A stretch of 11,947 nt of DNA. It comes from an uncultured cyanobacterium (GTDB lineage Bacteria > Cyanobacteriota > Cyanobacteriia > PCC-6307 > Cyanobiaceae). The notes under the pieces were generated by a model. That model was not told the DNA's origin. It searched no databases and was given only the letters and a program-made list of their open reading frames with translations. This document shows, piece by piece, positions 1-6,206 of the stretch. Position numbers and translations under genes: made by a program. The stretch covers positions 1 through 11,947 of the forward strand of contig CAIZOZ010000416.1 of assembly GCA_903934745.1 (NCBI GenBank), in the 5' to 3' direction. How positions within the stretch are numbered: the first letter of the stretch is position 1; each line of letters begins with the position of its first letter.

Positions 1-20
1 GGCGGCGGCGGCGGCGGCGG
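1..20. repeat. GGC trinucleotide run at the window edge
   Basis: Six complete GGC units and a partial seventh open the window. Such runs slip during replication and often break or collapse assemblies. This matters because the neighbouring znuA appears to be missing a segment. Confidence 0.9.
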
Positions 21-64
21 ACAGCGACGGTGGCCAGCAGCGGCGACCAGCGACGTTTCGGCAT
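1..64 (-). CDS. Possible 5' end of a divergent gene (signal-peptide-like start), cut by window edge
   Basis: Reading leftwards, an ATG at 64-62 opens a frame encoding MPKRRWSPLLATVAV and then poly-Arg from the CGC reading of the trinucleotide repeat. A basic start followed by a short hydrophobic stretch resembles a Sec signal peptide. One frame over, the same repeat reads poly-Ala, which would extend a signal peptide better, so a slip in repeat length is conceivable. The ATG lies two bases from the Fur/Zur-type box, as expected for a divergent metal-regulated partner of znuA. Only about 21 codons are visible and no family can be named. It may be chance, or the region may instead hold the 3' end of a plus-strand gene. 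Confidence 0.2.
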   Translation of the reverse strand, partial: MPKRRWSPLLATVAVRRRRRR

Positions 65-65
65 A

Positions 66-83
66 GAATGAGAATCATTCCCA
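66..83. promoter_or_regulatory. Fur/Zur-type operator upstream of the zinc transporter genes
   Basis: Bases 66-80 read GAATGAGAATCATTC, a perfect 6-3-6 inverted repeat (GAATGA / TCATTC). It is very close to the Fur-family core AATGATAATCATT. An alternative alignment centred on base 76 also resembles the cyanobacterial Zur consensus TGATAATnATTATCA, with a weaker right arm. The box sits 17 bases before the ATG at 98 and next to the possible divergent ATG at 64. Because the downstream genes are znuA, znuC and znuB, Zur is the likely ligand, repressing the locus when zinc is sufficient. The sequence alone cannot exclude Fur. Confidence 0.65.
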
Positions 84-97
84 ATTGTGTAGCGGCG

Positions 98-782
98 ATG
101 GTCGGCTCGAGCCAGCTCCAGCTCCAGCTCCTGTGCGTGGCTGTGGCTGTGGCTGTGGCTGTGGTGCCGGCGCTGGCGCTGGCTGTCCCCGGCCGGTTGG
201 CGGCTCCCCGCCCCCGCCCCTGACCACGACCATGACCACGATCACGCCAGCCAGCACGGCCCCGTCAATCCGCAAATCTGGCTCGATCCCCGCCGGGCGG
301 CCCAGCAGGTGGTGACAATCCGTGAGGGGCTGATCGCGGCTGATCCGGCCTGCCGCTCGCGTTACCAGGCCAATGCCGCCGCCTTCCTCACCCAGCTCGA
401 TCAGCTCGATCGCGATCTGGCCGGTCAGTTCGCACCCCATGCCGGTCGGCCCCTGTTGGCGTTCCACGCCATCGGGCCCTACTTCGCCCAGCGCTATCAG
501 CTGCTGAACGAGGCCCTGGTCGATGATCCCGATCAAGCGCCCTCGGCGGCCGATCTGGAGCGCTTCAGCCGGCGGGCCAGCCAGAGCGGAGCCCGGGCCC
601 TGGTGAGTGAACCCCAGGCCAGCAGCAAGGCGTTCGTCGCCCTGGCCACAGACCTGGGCCTGCCCCTGGTGAGCTTCGATCCGCTCGAAACCGCCCCCGC
701 CGATCCCAGCCTGGCCGCGGCCTATTACCTGAGCACCATGCGCCGCCATGGTCAGCAGCTGCTCCAGGCCTTGGGGCGCTGA
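98..782 (+). pseudogene. znuA: ZnuA-type zinc ABC transporter substrate-binding protein, truncated and frameshifted as read
   Basis: A normal ZnuA has a signal peptide, an N-lobe, a His-rich loop and a C-lobe, about 300 residues in all. Here ATG 98 (or in-frame ATG 68) gives a signal-peptide-like stretch (QLQLQLLCVAVAVAVAVV) that stops at TGA 221-223. The ZnuA C-terminal half lies in the +1 frame: a His-rich loop DHDHDHDH (222-245), the conserved NPQIWLDP (267-290), AFHAIGPYFAQRY with its His codon at 465-467, then SEPQASSK and FDPLE, ending at the TGA 780-782. That frame has no ATG and its first GTG is at 309, already past the motif. The N-lobe (about 110 residues), with its zinc-ligand His, is absent. 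The usual ligand His of the (D/N)PHxWLDP motif is Gln (CAA). Either a deletion inactivated the gene or the assembly collapsed at the repeats. Family identity is secure; functionality is doubtful. Confidence 0.75.
112..182. repeat. Low-complexity hexanucleotide repeat tract
   Basis: The tract consists of AGCTCC repeats (about 114-131), then GTGGCT repeats (about 137-162), then GGCGCT repeats (about 169-181). In the ATG-98 frame it encodes alternating Gln-Leu, then Val-Ala, then Ala-Leu residues, which form the hydrophobic core of a signal peptide. In the frame of the downstream ZnuA domain it gives Trp-Leu repeats with no start codon. It is a plausible site for slippage, deletion or assembly collapse. 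Confidence 0.85.
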
Positions 783-822
783 GCGGGGCTGACAGCGGGC
801 CATCGCTCGGTAGGGTGAAACC

Positions 823-1605
823 ATGGCGGAAATGATTCTCGAAGTCAGCCACCTCACCATCTGCCGTGAGGGCAGCACGGTGGTGGACGACGTCAGTTTC
901 ACGCTGGAGGCCGAATCGGATACGGCCCTGGTCGGTCCCAACGGAGCCGGCAAGAGCACCTTGGTGCAGGCCATCCTCGGGGTGTTGCCCCGTCGCACCG
1001 GTGATGTGAGGGTGCTGGGTCACGCCCTTGGCCCCCGCGGGCAGCTGCCGCCGGCCGTGCGTGACCAGGTGGCCTATCTGCCCCAGAGCATCGCCTTGCA
1101 CGGTCGGTTCCCGCTCAGTGTGGCCGAGTTCGTCGGCCTGGGCTGGGATCGGGCTGCTCTGGCGCTGCCCTGGCGCGGCGGGCGGGCTCGCCGCGCTGCC
1201 GTGGCGCTGGCCCTGGCCAAGGTGGGCGGCGAAGATCTGGCCAAGCGGCTGGTCAGCGATCTTTCCACCGGCCAGCTCAAGCGCATCCTGCTGGCCTTCT
1301 GCGTGGTGCGGCCGCGCCGGCTGCTGGTGCTCGATGAGGCCCAGGCAGGCCTCGATGCCCAGGCGGCTGAGCAGTTCCATGGCCTGCTGTTCAACCTGCG
1401 CCGCAGTGAGGGCTGGACGATCCTGCAGGTTTCCCACGACCTCGAGATGGTGCGCCGCACCTGCAGTGGTGTGCTCTGTCTCAATCGCAGCCTGCGCTGT
1501 TCCGGCAGCCCCGATCACGCCCTCAGCCCCGCCGAACTGGAGCGGCTCTACGGCCGCGGCTGGGTGGCGTACCACCATCACCATGCGGGAGCCAGCAGGA
1601 GCTGA
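823..1605 (+). CDS. znuC: Zinc ABC transporter ATP-binding protein ZnuC
   Basis: This 260-residue protein is the cytoplasmic ATPase that energises zinc import with membrane partner ZnuB. All ABC motifs are visible: Walker A GPNGAGKST (38-46), Q-loop YLPQ (Gln88), signature LSTGQ (147-151), Walker B LLVLDE (167-172) and switch His205 in SHD. Two motifs are variant. The signature is LSTGQ rather than LSGGQ, and Walker B runs into EAQAGLD rather than the usual EPxxGLD. The C-terminus has four natural His residues (AYHHHHAG), which might touch metal. ATG 823 begins 40 bases after the znuA stop and has only a weak ribosome-binding site (AGGGTGAAACC); Met4 is an alternative start. It is evidently co-transcribed with znuA and znuB. 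Confidence 0.93.
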   Translation: MAEMILEVSHLTICREGSTVVDDVSFTLEAESDTALVGPNGAGKSTLVQAILGVLPRRTGDVRVLGHALGPRGQLPPAVRDQVAYLPQSIALHGRFPLSVAEFVGLGWDRAALALPWRGGRARRAAVALALAKVGGEDLAKRLVSDLSTGQLKRILLAFCVVRPRRLLVLDEAQAGLDAQAAEQFHGLLFNLRRSEGWTILQVSHDLEMVRRTCSGVLCLNRSLRCSGSPDHALSPAELERLYGRGWVAYHHHHAGASRS

Positions 1606-2450
1606 TGCTGGATTCAGGCTTCGATCCGGCCCATCTGGCCCAGTTGCTGGCACTGCCCTTCATGCAGCGGGCCCTGCTGGCTGGCCTGCTCACCGGTCTG
1701 CTGGGGGGGCTGCTCGGCAGTTTCGCCGTGTTGCGCCAGCTCTCCTTCTTCAGTGATGCCCTCGGCCATTCCGCCCTGCTTGGCATCAGCCTCGGCGTGC
1801 TGCTGGGGCTCAATCCCACCCTGGTGCTGATCCCCTTCGCGGTGCTGTTTGCCCTCGGGGTCAACCATCTGGCCGGTCGCAGCCAGTTGCCCACCGACGC
1901 CTTGCTCAACATCGTCTATTCCTCGTCGCTGGCGCTGGCCGTGCTGCTGCTCAGCCGGGTGCGCAGCTACAAGGGCGGCCTTCAGCAATTGCTGTTCGGC
2001 GACATTCTCGGGGTCTCCTGGCTGGATCTCGGCGTGATCCTGCTGCTGTTGATCAGCGCCGGCGGCTATCTGTTGCTCAGCCGCCGCAGCCAGATTCTGC
2101 TCACGATCGACGAACCCCTGGCGATCTCCCGTGGCGTGGCGGCCGGCTGGCACCGGTTGGTGTTCATCGTGGTGCTGGCGGTGGTGGTGGCGATTTCGAT
2201 CAAGGCGGTGGGGGTGCTGTTGATCAGTGCCTTCGTGGTCATCCCCGCCTGCGCCTCCCGGTTGGTCTGCCGTGGCTTCAATGCCTATGTGCTGGTGGCG
2301 GCCCTGTTGGGGGCGGGCTGTGCGGTGGTGGGGCTGCTGGCCTCCGGAGCTTTTGATCTGCCGTCGGGCCCCAGTGTGGTGGTGGTGCAACTGCTCGGTT
2401 TTCTGCTGGCTCTGCTGGTGGCCCCCCACAGCCGCTTGGCTCGCCCCTGA
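1605..2450 (+). CDS. znuB: Zinc ABC transporter permease ZnuB
   Basis: This 281-residue polytopic membrane protein belongs to the ABC-3 family, which forms the zinc/manganese import channel. It begins with an amphipathic segment and LPFMQRALLAGLLTGLLGG, the typical ZnuB start. The family stretch LRQLSFFSDALGHSALLGIS follows, with further helices, and a hydrophobic C-terminal helix before VAPHSRLARP. The length is normal for the family. The ATG overlaps the znuC stop by one base (TGATG), which suggests coupled translation. The homologous MntB/SitC permeases carry manganese or iron, but the His-rich ZnuA remnant upstream and the Zur-type box favour zinc. Confidence 0.92.
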   Translation: MLDSGFDPAHLAQLLALPFMQRALLAGLLTGLLGGLLGSFAVLRQLSFFSDALGHSALLGISLGVLLGLNPTLVLIPFAVLFALGVNHLAGRSQLPTDALLNIVYSSSLALAVLLLSRVRSYKGGLQQLLFGDILGVSWLDLGVILLLLISAGGYLLLSRRSQILLTIDEPLAISRGVAAGWHRLVFIVVLAVVVAISIKAVGVLLISAFVVIPACASRLVCRGFNAYVLVAALLGAGCAVVGLLASGAFDLPSGPSVVVVQLLGFLLALLVAPHSRLARP

Positions 2451-2461
2451 ATCCGGCTGGA

Positions 2462-3325
2462 TCACGGCCGGATCGCCCCGGCCTCCTGCAGCTGGTCCGC
2501 CGGCTGGGGCTGGCCGAAGCGGGTCGGCTGGGCATACAGCCAGCGCACGGTGGCAAGGTCGCGACGGCTCAGCTCCAGCACGGGTACGGCTCCCGGCACG
2601 GCGGCCATGGCGTCTGCAGCCTGCTCGCTGTGACCCCAGAGCCCGAAGGCATGGCCGAGTTCGTGCAGGGCAGTGGCTTCGCTGGCCTGGGGGCGCTGCC
2701 CTGGGCTGAGCAGCACCTCCACCCTCGGCTCCAGCCGCGCCGATCCAGCCCGGGTCACCTCCAGCAGCTGCAGAGTGGCGCGGCCGTGGCTGGCCCGCAG
2801 CCGACCATCGGCGCCTGGCTGGCGTGGGGGCCTGCGCCGGTAGATGTGGATCTGGGCCGCGGCCGGATCGGCCACCAGTTCGATCGGCAGCACGGCTTGC
2901 CAGCGCTGCAGGGCCTGCAGGCTGGCCTGCCTCCAGCGCTGCTCCCAGAGCGTGGCGGCAGCGGCGCCGCTGGCCGGTTCCAGCCAGACGCACCAGCGAT
3001 CGAGTCGGGGCCAGCCCAGGGCGGTGCGGCTCAACCGCTGGCGATAGTCGTTGCTGGGGTGAGTGGCGGTGGCGCTGGAGCCAGAGGCCGGCTGCAGTAG
3101 CGCACCGGCTGGCAGGGGCAGAGGCCGGCTGCTGCTGGCCACGGCACAGGCTGGTTGCTGTACCGGTGGCGCAGGGCTCATCTGGAGGGGCGCTGCTTCA
3201 CTCTCAGGAGCTGCGAGCGCCGCTGCCGGGGAGGTGGCGAGCAGGCTCAGAGCAGCCAGCAGGCCGATCCGGCCGGCTGGTGCCTGGAGCGTCTGGGTCC
3301 AGGGAAGCAGCCGTGGCCGCAGCAT
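2462..3325 (-). CDS. Secreted metzincin/matrixin-like zinc metalloprotease
   Basis: A 287-residue protein with an N-terminal signal peptide: hydrophobic core at about residues 20-38, cleavage likely after ALA38. A Pro/Ala-rich linker leads to a C-terminal catalytic domain. The active site is HELGHAFGLWGHS, with His221, Glu222, His225, Gly228 and His232. The motif resembles the metzincin HExxHxxGxxH, but the third His is one residue further along. A Met follows in AADAM, a possible Met-turn, and the C-terminus LSRRDLATVRWLYAQPT matches the end of cyanobacterial M10-like peptidases. It should act in the periplasm or outside the cell; the substrate is unknown. ATG 3325 overlaps the stop of the DUF2214 gene by one base, so the longer upstream frame is only a shadow. 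It ends 11 bases from znuB, tail to tail. Confidence 0.8.
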   Translation of the reverse strand: MLRPRLLPWTQTLQAPAGRIGLLAALSLLATSPAAALAAPESEAAPLQMSPAPPVQQPACAVASSSRPLPLPAGALLQPASGSSATATHPSNDYRQRLSRTALGWPRLDRWCVWLEPASGAAAATLWEQRWRQASLQALQRWQAVLPIELVADPAAAQIHIYRRRPPRQPGADGRLRASHGRATLQLLEVTRAGSARLEPRVEVLLSPGQRPQASEATALHELGHAFGLWGHSEQAADAMAAVPGAVPVLELSRRDLATVRWLYAQPTRFGQPQPADQLQEAGAIRP

Positions 3326-3825
3326 CAGCTGGCCAGGCCCACACCGCGGGCCATCAAGGTGGCAAGCAAGGGGATGGCCGCGAAGCCCACCAGCTCGATG
3401 TTGAGGATCCAGCGCAGCCGGTTGGCCAGGGCCTCGCTCACCTGGGGCAGCTCGCCTTTGCGCAGGGGGATGGCCCAGAGGATGTAGGTGATCGTGGGGT
3501 ACAGCGAGAGGCTGCCCACGGCCAGGTAGGTGCCCACCTTCCACCAGAACAGGGGATTTTCGGTGTAGAAGCTGGTGCCCTGGCCGAAATGCAGCACCCG
3601 GGCGATGCCGCTGAGCAGCAGCGCCAGAGCGGCGATGCCATACACCACATCGGTGATCACCATCAAGGTGGCGTCCTGGCGGTTCGGGTTGGGCCGGATC
3701 AGGCGGCGCTCCAGCACCAGGGCACCGAAACACACCATGAAGCTGAGGTAATGCACATAGGCGACGCCGGCGCTGGGCAGGATTCCGGTGGGGATGGCGG
3801 CGCTGAGGGCGGCAAAGCCGGCCAT
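3325..3825 (-). CDS. DUF2214 family membrane protein
   Basis: A 166-residue integral membrane protein of unknown function, recognised as DUF2214. Visible family features are YVHYLSFMVCFGALVLERRL in the first helix, ITDVVYGIAALALLLSGIAR, then FYTENPLFWWKVGTYLAVG and SLYPTITYILW, and a last helix ending in PLLATLMARG. About four membrane segments are apparent. I chose ATG 3825 (MAGFAALSAA) because family homology starts there. The open frame runs back to 3975, but that extension (SPSPPRAPLQSS) looks non-coding and would shrink the divergent spacer to the sigma-factor gene. It is translationally coupled to the downstream protease gene through TGATG. Any functional link between the two is inference. 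Confidence 0.85.
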   Translation of the reverse strand: MAGFAALSAAIPTGILPSAGVAYVHYLSFMVCFGALVLERRLIRPNPNRQDATLMVITDVVYGIAALALLLSGIARVLHFGQGTSFYTENPLFWWKVGTYLAVGSLSLYPTITYILWAIPLRKGELPQVSEALANRLRWILNIELVGFAAIPLLATLMARGVGLAS

Positions 3826-3958
3826 GGGGCTAGGAGCAGGGCTGGTCAAGGTAGCGACCCGGCTCGATTGCAGGGGTGCGCGCGGTGGCGACGGCGACGG
3901 ATCGATCGGGATTTGCGAACCAACAAGGCAGTGACTCACCCAATCAGGAGCTGCCCCG

Positions 3959-4990
3959 GTGTTGGCTCGGGTCAAATCAGGAAGGAAAGCGAAGTCTGAA
4001 GCCTTTCCGTGGGTTCAAGTGATGCGCAAAATCAACCCTAGGTTCAATCAAAAGCGCTTTGGCCGATCCATGGCAAGTTCCCTGAGTGCCTATCTCGGTG
4101 AGATTGGTCGGCATCAATTATTAACACCCGAACAGGAACTCACCCTCGGCCGCAAAGTGCAGGCGATGGTGGTTCTGCAGGAGCGCTGCAGCCTGGCCGG
4201 TGGCCTTGGTGAAGCCTGTGTCTATGACGACCTCGAGCGCCGCACCCTGCGCCATGGCGAGCGGGCGAAACAACAGATGATCACGGCCAATTTGCGTCTG
4301 GTTGTGAATCTTGCCAAGCGTTATCAGGGCAAGGGCCTGGACCTGCTTGATCTGATTCAGGAAGGCACCATCGGCCTCACCCGCGCCGTCGAAAAGTTCG
4401 ACCCAACCCGGGGCCATCGTTTCAGCACGTATGCCTATTGGTGGATTCGTCAGGGTTTGAATCGTGCCCTTTCCACCCAGAGCCGCACGATTCGGATTCC
4501 GGTCAACGTCAACGAGAAGCTCACTCGCTTGCGGGCCGCCAAGGCCCGCCATCTCCAGGCCCATGGCCAATCCGCCAGTCCCGCCCAGCTGGCCAAGGCC
4601 CTGGCTCTACCACTGGCTGAGGTGGAGGAACTGCTCGGTTGCGAGCTGCGCAGCGTCACCGTCAGCCTGCAGGGGGCCGTGCGCTCCAAGTCGGATCCCT
4701 CCGAACTGGTGGATCTTCTGCCCAGTGAGGAGATGCCGCCGATGGAGCGGGCCGAGCTGGCCGAGCGCTCCGCCTCGGTCTGGACCCTGTTGGAGCGCTC
4801 CCAGCTCACTCCCAAGGAGCGCACCGTGGTGATGTTGCGTTTCGGCCTGGATGGCAGCCATGAATGGCGCACCCTGGCCGAGGTGGCTCGGCAGCTGGAA
4901 TGCAGCCGCGAATATTGCCGGCAGGTGGTGCAGCGCGCCCTGCGCAAGTTGCGCAAGGCGGGCCTTGAGAGTGGTCTGGTCGAAGCCTGA
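3959..4990 (+). CDS. RNA polymerase sigma factor, sigma-70 family (cyanobacterial group 2 type)
   Basis: An alternative principal-like sigma factor that directs RNA polymerase to promoters. With the GTG start it has 343 residues. Region 1.2 is LSAYLGEIGRHQLLTPEQE (42-60). Region 2 spans about 102-175, with NLRLVVNLAKRY, DLLDLIQEGTIGLTRAVEKF and the melting/-10 segment FSTYAYWWIRQ. Region 3 covers about 176-260 and region 4 about 280-333. The -35 helix SREYCRQVVQRALRKLRK is diverged from the usual SRERVRQI. No long region 1.1 is present, which excludes the primary SigA. The start is uncertain. GTG 3959 has a good AGGAG eight bases upstream; ATG 4022 and ATG 4070 are alternatives, and clear homology begins only after 4070. 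It may govern stress or light-dark responses, as group 2 factors commonly do. Confidence 0.9.
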   Translation: MLARVKSGRKAKSEAFPWVQVMRKINPRFNQKRFGRSMASSLSAYLGEIGRHQLLTPEQELTLGRKVQAMVVLQERCSLAGGLGEACVYDDLERRTLRHGERAKQQMITANLRLVVNLAKRYQGKGLDLLDLIQEGTIGLTRAVEKFDPTRGHRFSTYAYWWIRQGLNRALSTQSRTIRIPVNVNEKLTRLRAAKARHLQAHGQSASPAQLAKALALPLAEVEELLGCELRSVTVSLQGAVRSKSDPSELVDLLPSEEMPPMERAELAERSASVWTLLERSQLTPKERTVVMLRFGLDGSHEWRTLAEVARQLECSREYCRQVVQRALRKLRKAGLESGLVEA

Positions 4991-5118
4991 AGCGCTCGGG
5001 CAGCAGCCGGTTGCCCTCACCTTTCGTGGGGTCAACCGGCTCTTCTCAGGTCCTGTAGTCCCGCGCAGACTGGTGCGGTCCACCCCACGCGGGGCCCCAC
5101 CCAAACAGGAGATCGCCG

Positions 5119-5517
5119 ATGTCCGCTGGCCAAGCTGCGGGCCCTGCTGGCCAACCTCAGCGCGCCGCTGTGGGGGTTGAGGCCACCGTCGTCGACGAGA
5201 CCGCTGTCGTCGACGAGACCCTGCTGATCGGGTTGTTGCGTCGTGCCGGCCGCACCATCGCCCGCCCGGCGATCGAATGCTTTGAGTTGCTGATGGATGG
5301 CGGCACTCCCCACCAGGCGCGTCTCACCGTGTTGGCGGCGCTCACCTATCTGCTGTTGCCCCTGGATCTGATCCCTGATTTCATTCCGGCGGCAGGGTTC
5401 AGCGATGACCTGGTGGCGATCACGGCCCTGCTGGGCCTCTGCGGCCGCCATCTCACGCCCGAGATCCGGGAGCGGGCACAGCGCAGACTGGATCTCTGGT
5501 TCCCTGCGAACCGGTGA
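5119..5517 (+). CDS. DUF1232 (YkvA-type) family protein
   Basis: A 132-residue protein with the DUF1232 core at about residues 68-108. LTYLLLPLDLIPDFIPAAGF followed by SDDLVAI is the family hallmark: a hydrophobic segment, the DLIPDFIP turn, then acidic residues. The function is not established. The family is typically small and membrane-associated. The first 35 residues are Gly/Ala-rich and contain an 11-residue internal duplication (VVDETAVVDET). ATG 5119 has a good AGGAG seven bases upstream, which fixes the start. It lies 128 bases downstream of the sigma-factor gene. That gap contains a few short GC-rich inverted repeats but no convincing terminator. Confidence 0.85.
   Translation: MSAGQAAGPAGQPQRAAVGVEATVVDETAVVDETLLIGLLRRAGRTIARPAIECFELLMDGGTPHQARLTVLAALTYLLLPLDLIPDFIPAAGFSDDLVAITALLGLCGRHLTPEIRERAQRRLDLWFPANR
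5188..5220 (+). repeat. Tandem duplication of a 15-base unit inside the DUF1232 gene
   Basis: GTCGTCGACGAGACC occurs twice (5188-5202 and 5206-5220), separated by GCT, so the period is 18 bases and the frame is kept. It duplicates the VVDET residues in the poorly conserved N-terminal tail and looks like a recent local expansion. Confidence 0.85.
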
Positions 5518-5545
5518 TGTCTGTCCGCTGTCTCTCTTTTCGGTG

Positions 5546-5866
5546 ATGTCCACCCTCAGTGCCGACCAGCTCGACGATCTCCAGACGTTCCTCAAGGACT
5601 GGTTGCGTCATACCGGCCGCACCCAGGCTGATCTGCGTCGTGCCTTGAGGGCCCCCTCGATTCGAATGCCGGTGCTGATCGAGGAGCTCCAGCGCATCCA
5701 CGCCAAGGAGGGCCTCAGCGGGCTGGCCGACCGGCTCTGTGGCATCGAACAGATGTGGCAGGGGGAGGACCAGGGGCTGGAGGCCGACGATTCTCACCCT
5801 GACTTTGATGATTCCCTCGGTCAGCTCGATCTGTTGCTGGAGGAGATCCGCCAGCAGCAGGCTTAG
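5546..5866 (+). CDS. Small hypothetical protein, picocyanobacterial type
   Basis: A 106-residue soluble, acidic protein that I do not assign to a named family. It begins MSTLSADQLDDLQTFLKDWL, continues GRTQADLRRALRAPSIRMPVL and KEGLSGLADRLCGIEQMW, and ends in an acidic tail (DSHPDFDDSLGQLDLLLEEI). The predicted character is all-helical. The phrase TQADLRRAL followed by a second helix resembles a helix-turn-helix, but that is weak. ATG 5546 was chosen because homology-like sequence starts there; the frame is open further upstream with no better start. The ribosome-binding site is poor. It lies 28 bases after the DUF1232 gene and is probably co-transcribed with it. Confidence 0.7.
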   Translation: MSTLSADQLDDLQTFLKDWLRHTGRTQADLRRALRAPSIRMPVLIEELQRIHAKEGLSGLADRLCGIEQMWQGEDQGLEADDSHPDFDDSLGQLDLLLEEIRQQQA

Positions 5867-5909
5867 CGAACCTTCGCCAGAGTGGGAGGGTCACCCGTTC
5901 AGCCGCCCG

Positions 5910-6206
5910 ATGCGAAGCGCTTCTTGCCCCCGACAGCCTGGCTCGCGCCGCCATGCCCTGGGCAGCGGGCCCGTTGCCCTGCTGCTGATCACGGCGAGCT
6001 CCGCTCTGGCCTGCCTGGGCCAACCCGCCCAGGCCCAGGTGGAGAGCTTCATGCTCCAGCGGGGCAGCAACGTGGGCCCCGCCACCCAGATCAAGCCGAT
6101 CAACTGCGTCACCGCTGCCGATGGTTCGGTCACCTGTGACACCAAGATTGAGAACCCGCCCTCCGATACCCCCGCCAAGCCCAGTTATCAGCCCTTCAAG
6201 AACTGA
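5910..6206 (+). CDS. Small secreted protein of unknown function
   Basis: A 98-residue protein. An Arg-rich start (MRSASCPRQPGSRRHALG) is followed by the hydrophobic core PVALLLITASSALACLG and a clean AQA signal-peptidase site before VESFMLQRG. The roughly 56-residue mature protein reads QIKPINCVTAADGSVTCDTK, then ENPPSDTPAKPSYQPFKN. Its two cysteines could form one disulfide. It looks like a short periplasmic or exported protein of the kind found in marine and freshwater Synechococcus. I know of no function. ATG 5910 is the only usable start; a GGGAGG lies about 20 bases upstream, too far to be ideal. Its stop overlaps the psiE-like start by one base. Confidence 0.72.
   Translation: MRSASCPRQPGSRRHALGSGPVALLLITASSALACLGQPAQAQVESFMLQRGSNVGPATQIKPINCVTAADGSVTCDTKIENPPSDTPAKPSYQPFKN

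Noticed and set aside
85..315. Plus-strand frame with Cys-Gly repeats (RGCGCGCGCG) that could look like a metal-binding peptide
   Set aside because: It is the third-frame reading of the hexanucleotide repeat overlapping znuA; it starts with TTG and has no ribosome-binding site.
829..842. AAATGATTCTCG at the start of znuC, partly like a second Fur/Zur half-site
   Set aside because: It lies within coding sequence and lacks a convincing second arm.
75..998. Long minus-strand open frames opposite znuA and znuC (also 565-1653 and 1614-2993)
   Set aside because: They are antisense shadows in GC-rich DNA; their products are low-complexity Gln/His/Gly-rich sequences with no family features, while the plus strand has clear ABC genes.
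2824..3999. 391-residue plus-strand frame across the protease and DUF2214 genes
   Set aside because: It is antisense to two recognisable genes on the minus strand and gives no recognisable protein.
4991..5118. CCCCACGCGGGG and neighbouring GC-rich repeats as a sigma-gene terminator
   Set aside because: The stem is only 4 bp without a T-run, so it is not supportable as a terminator.
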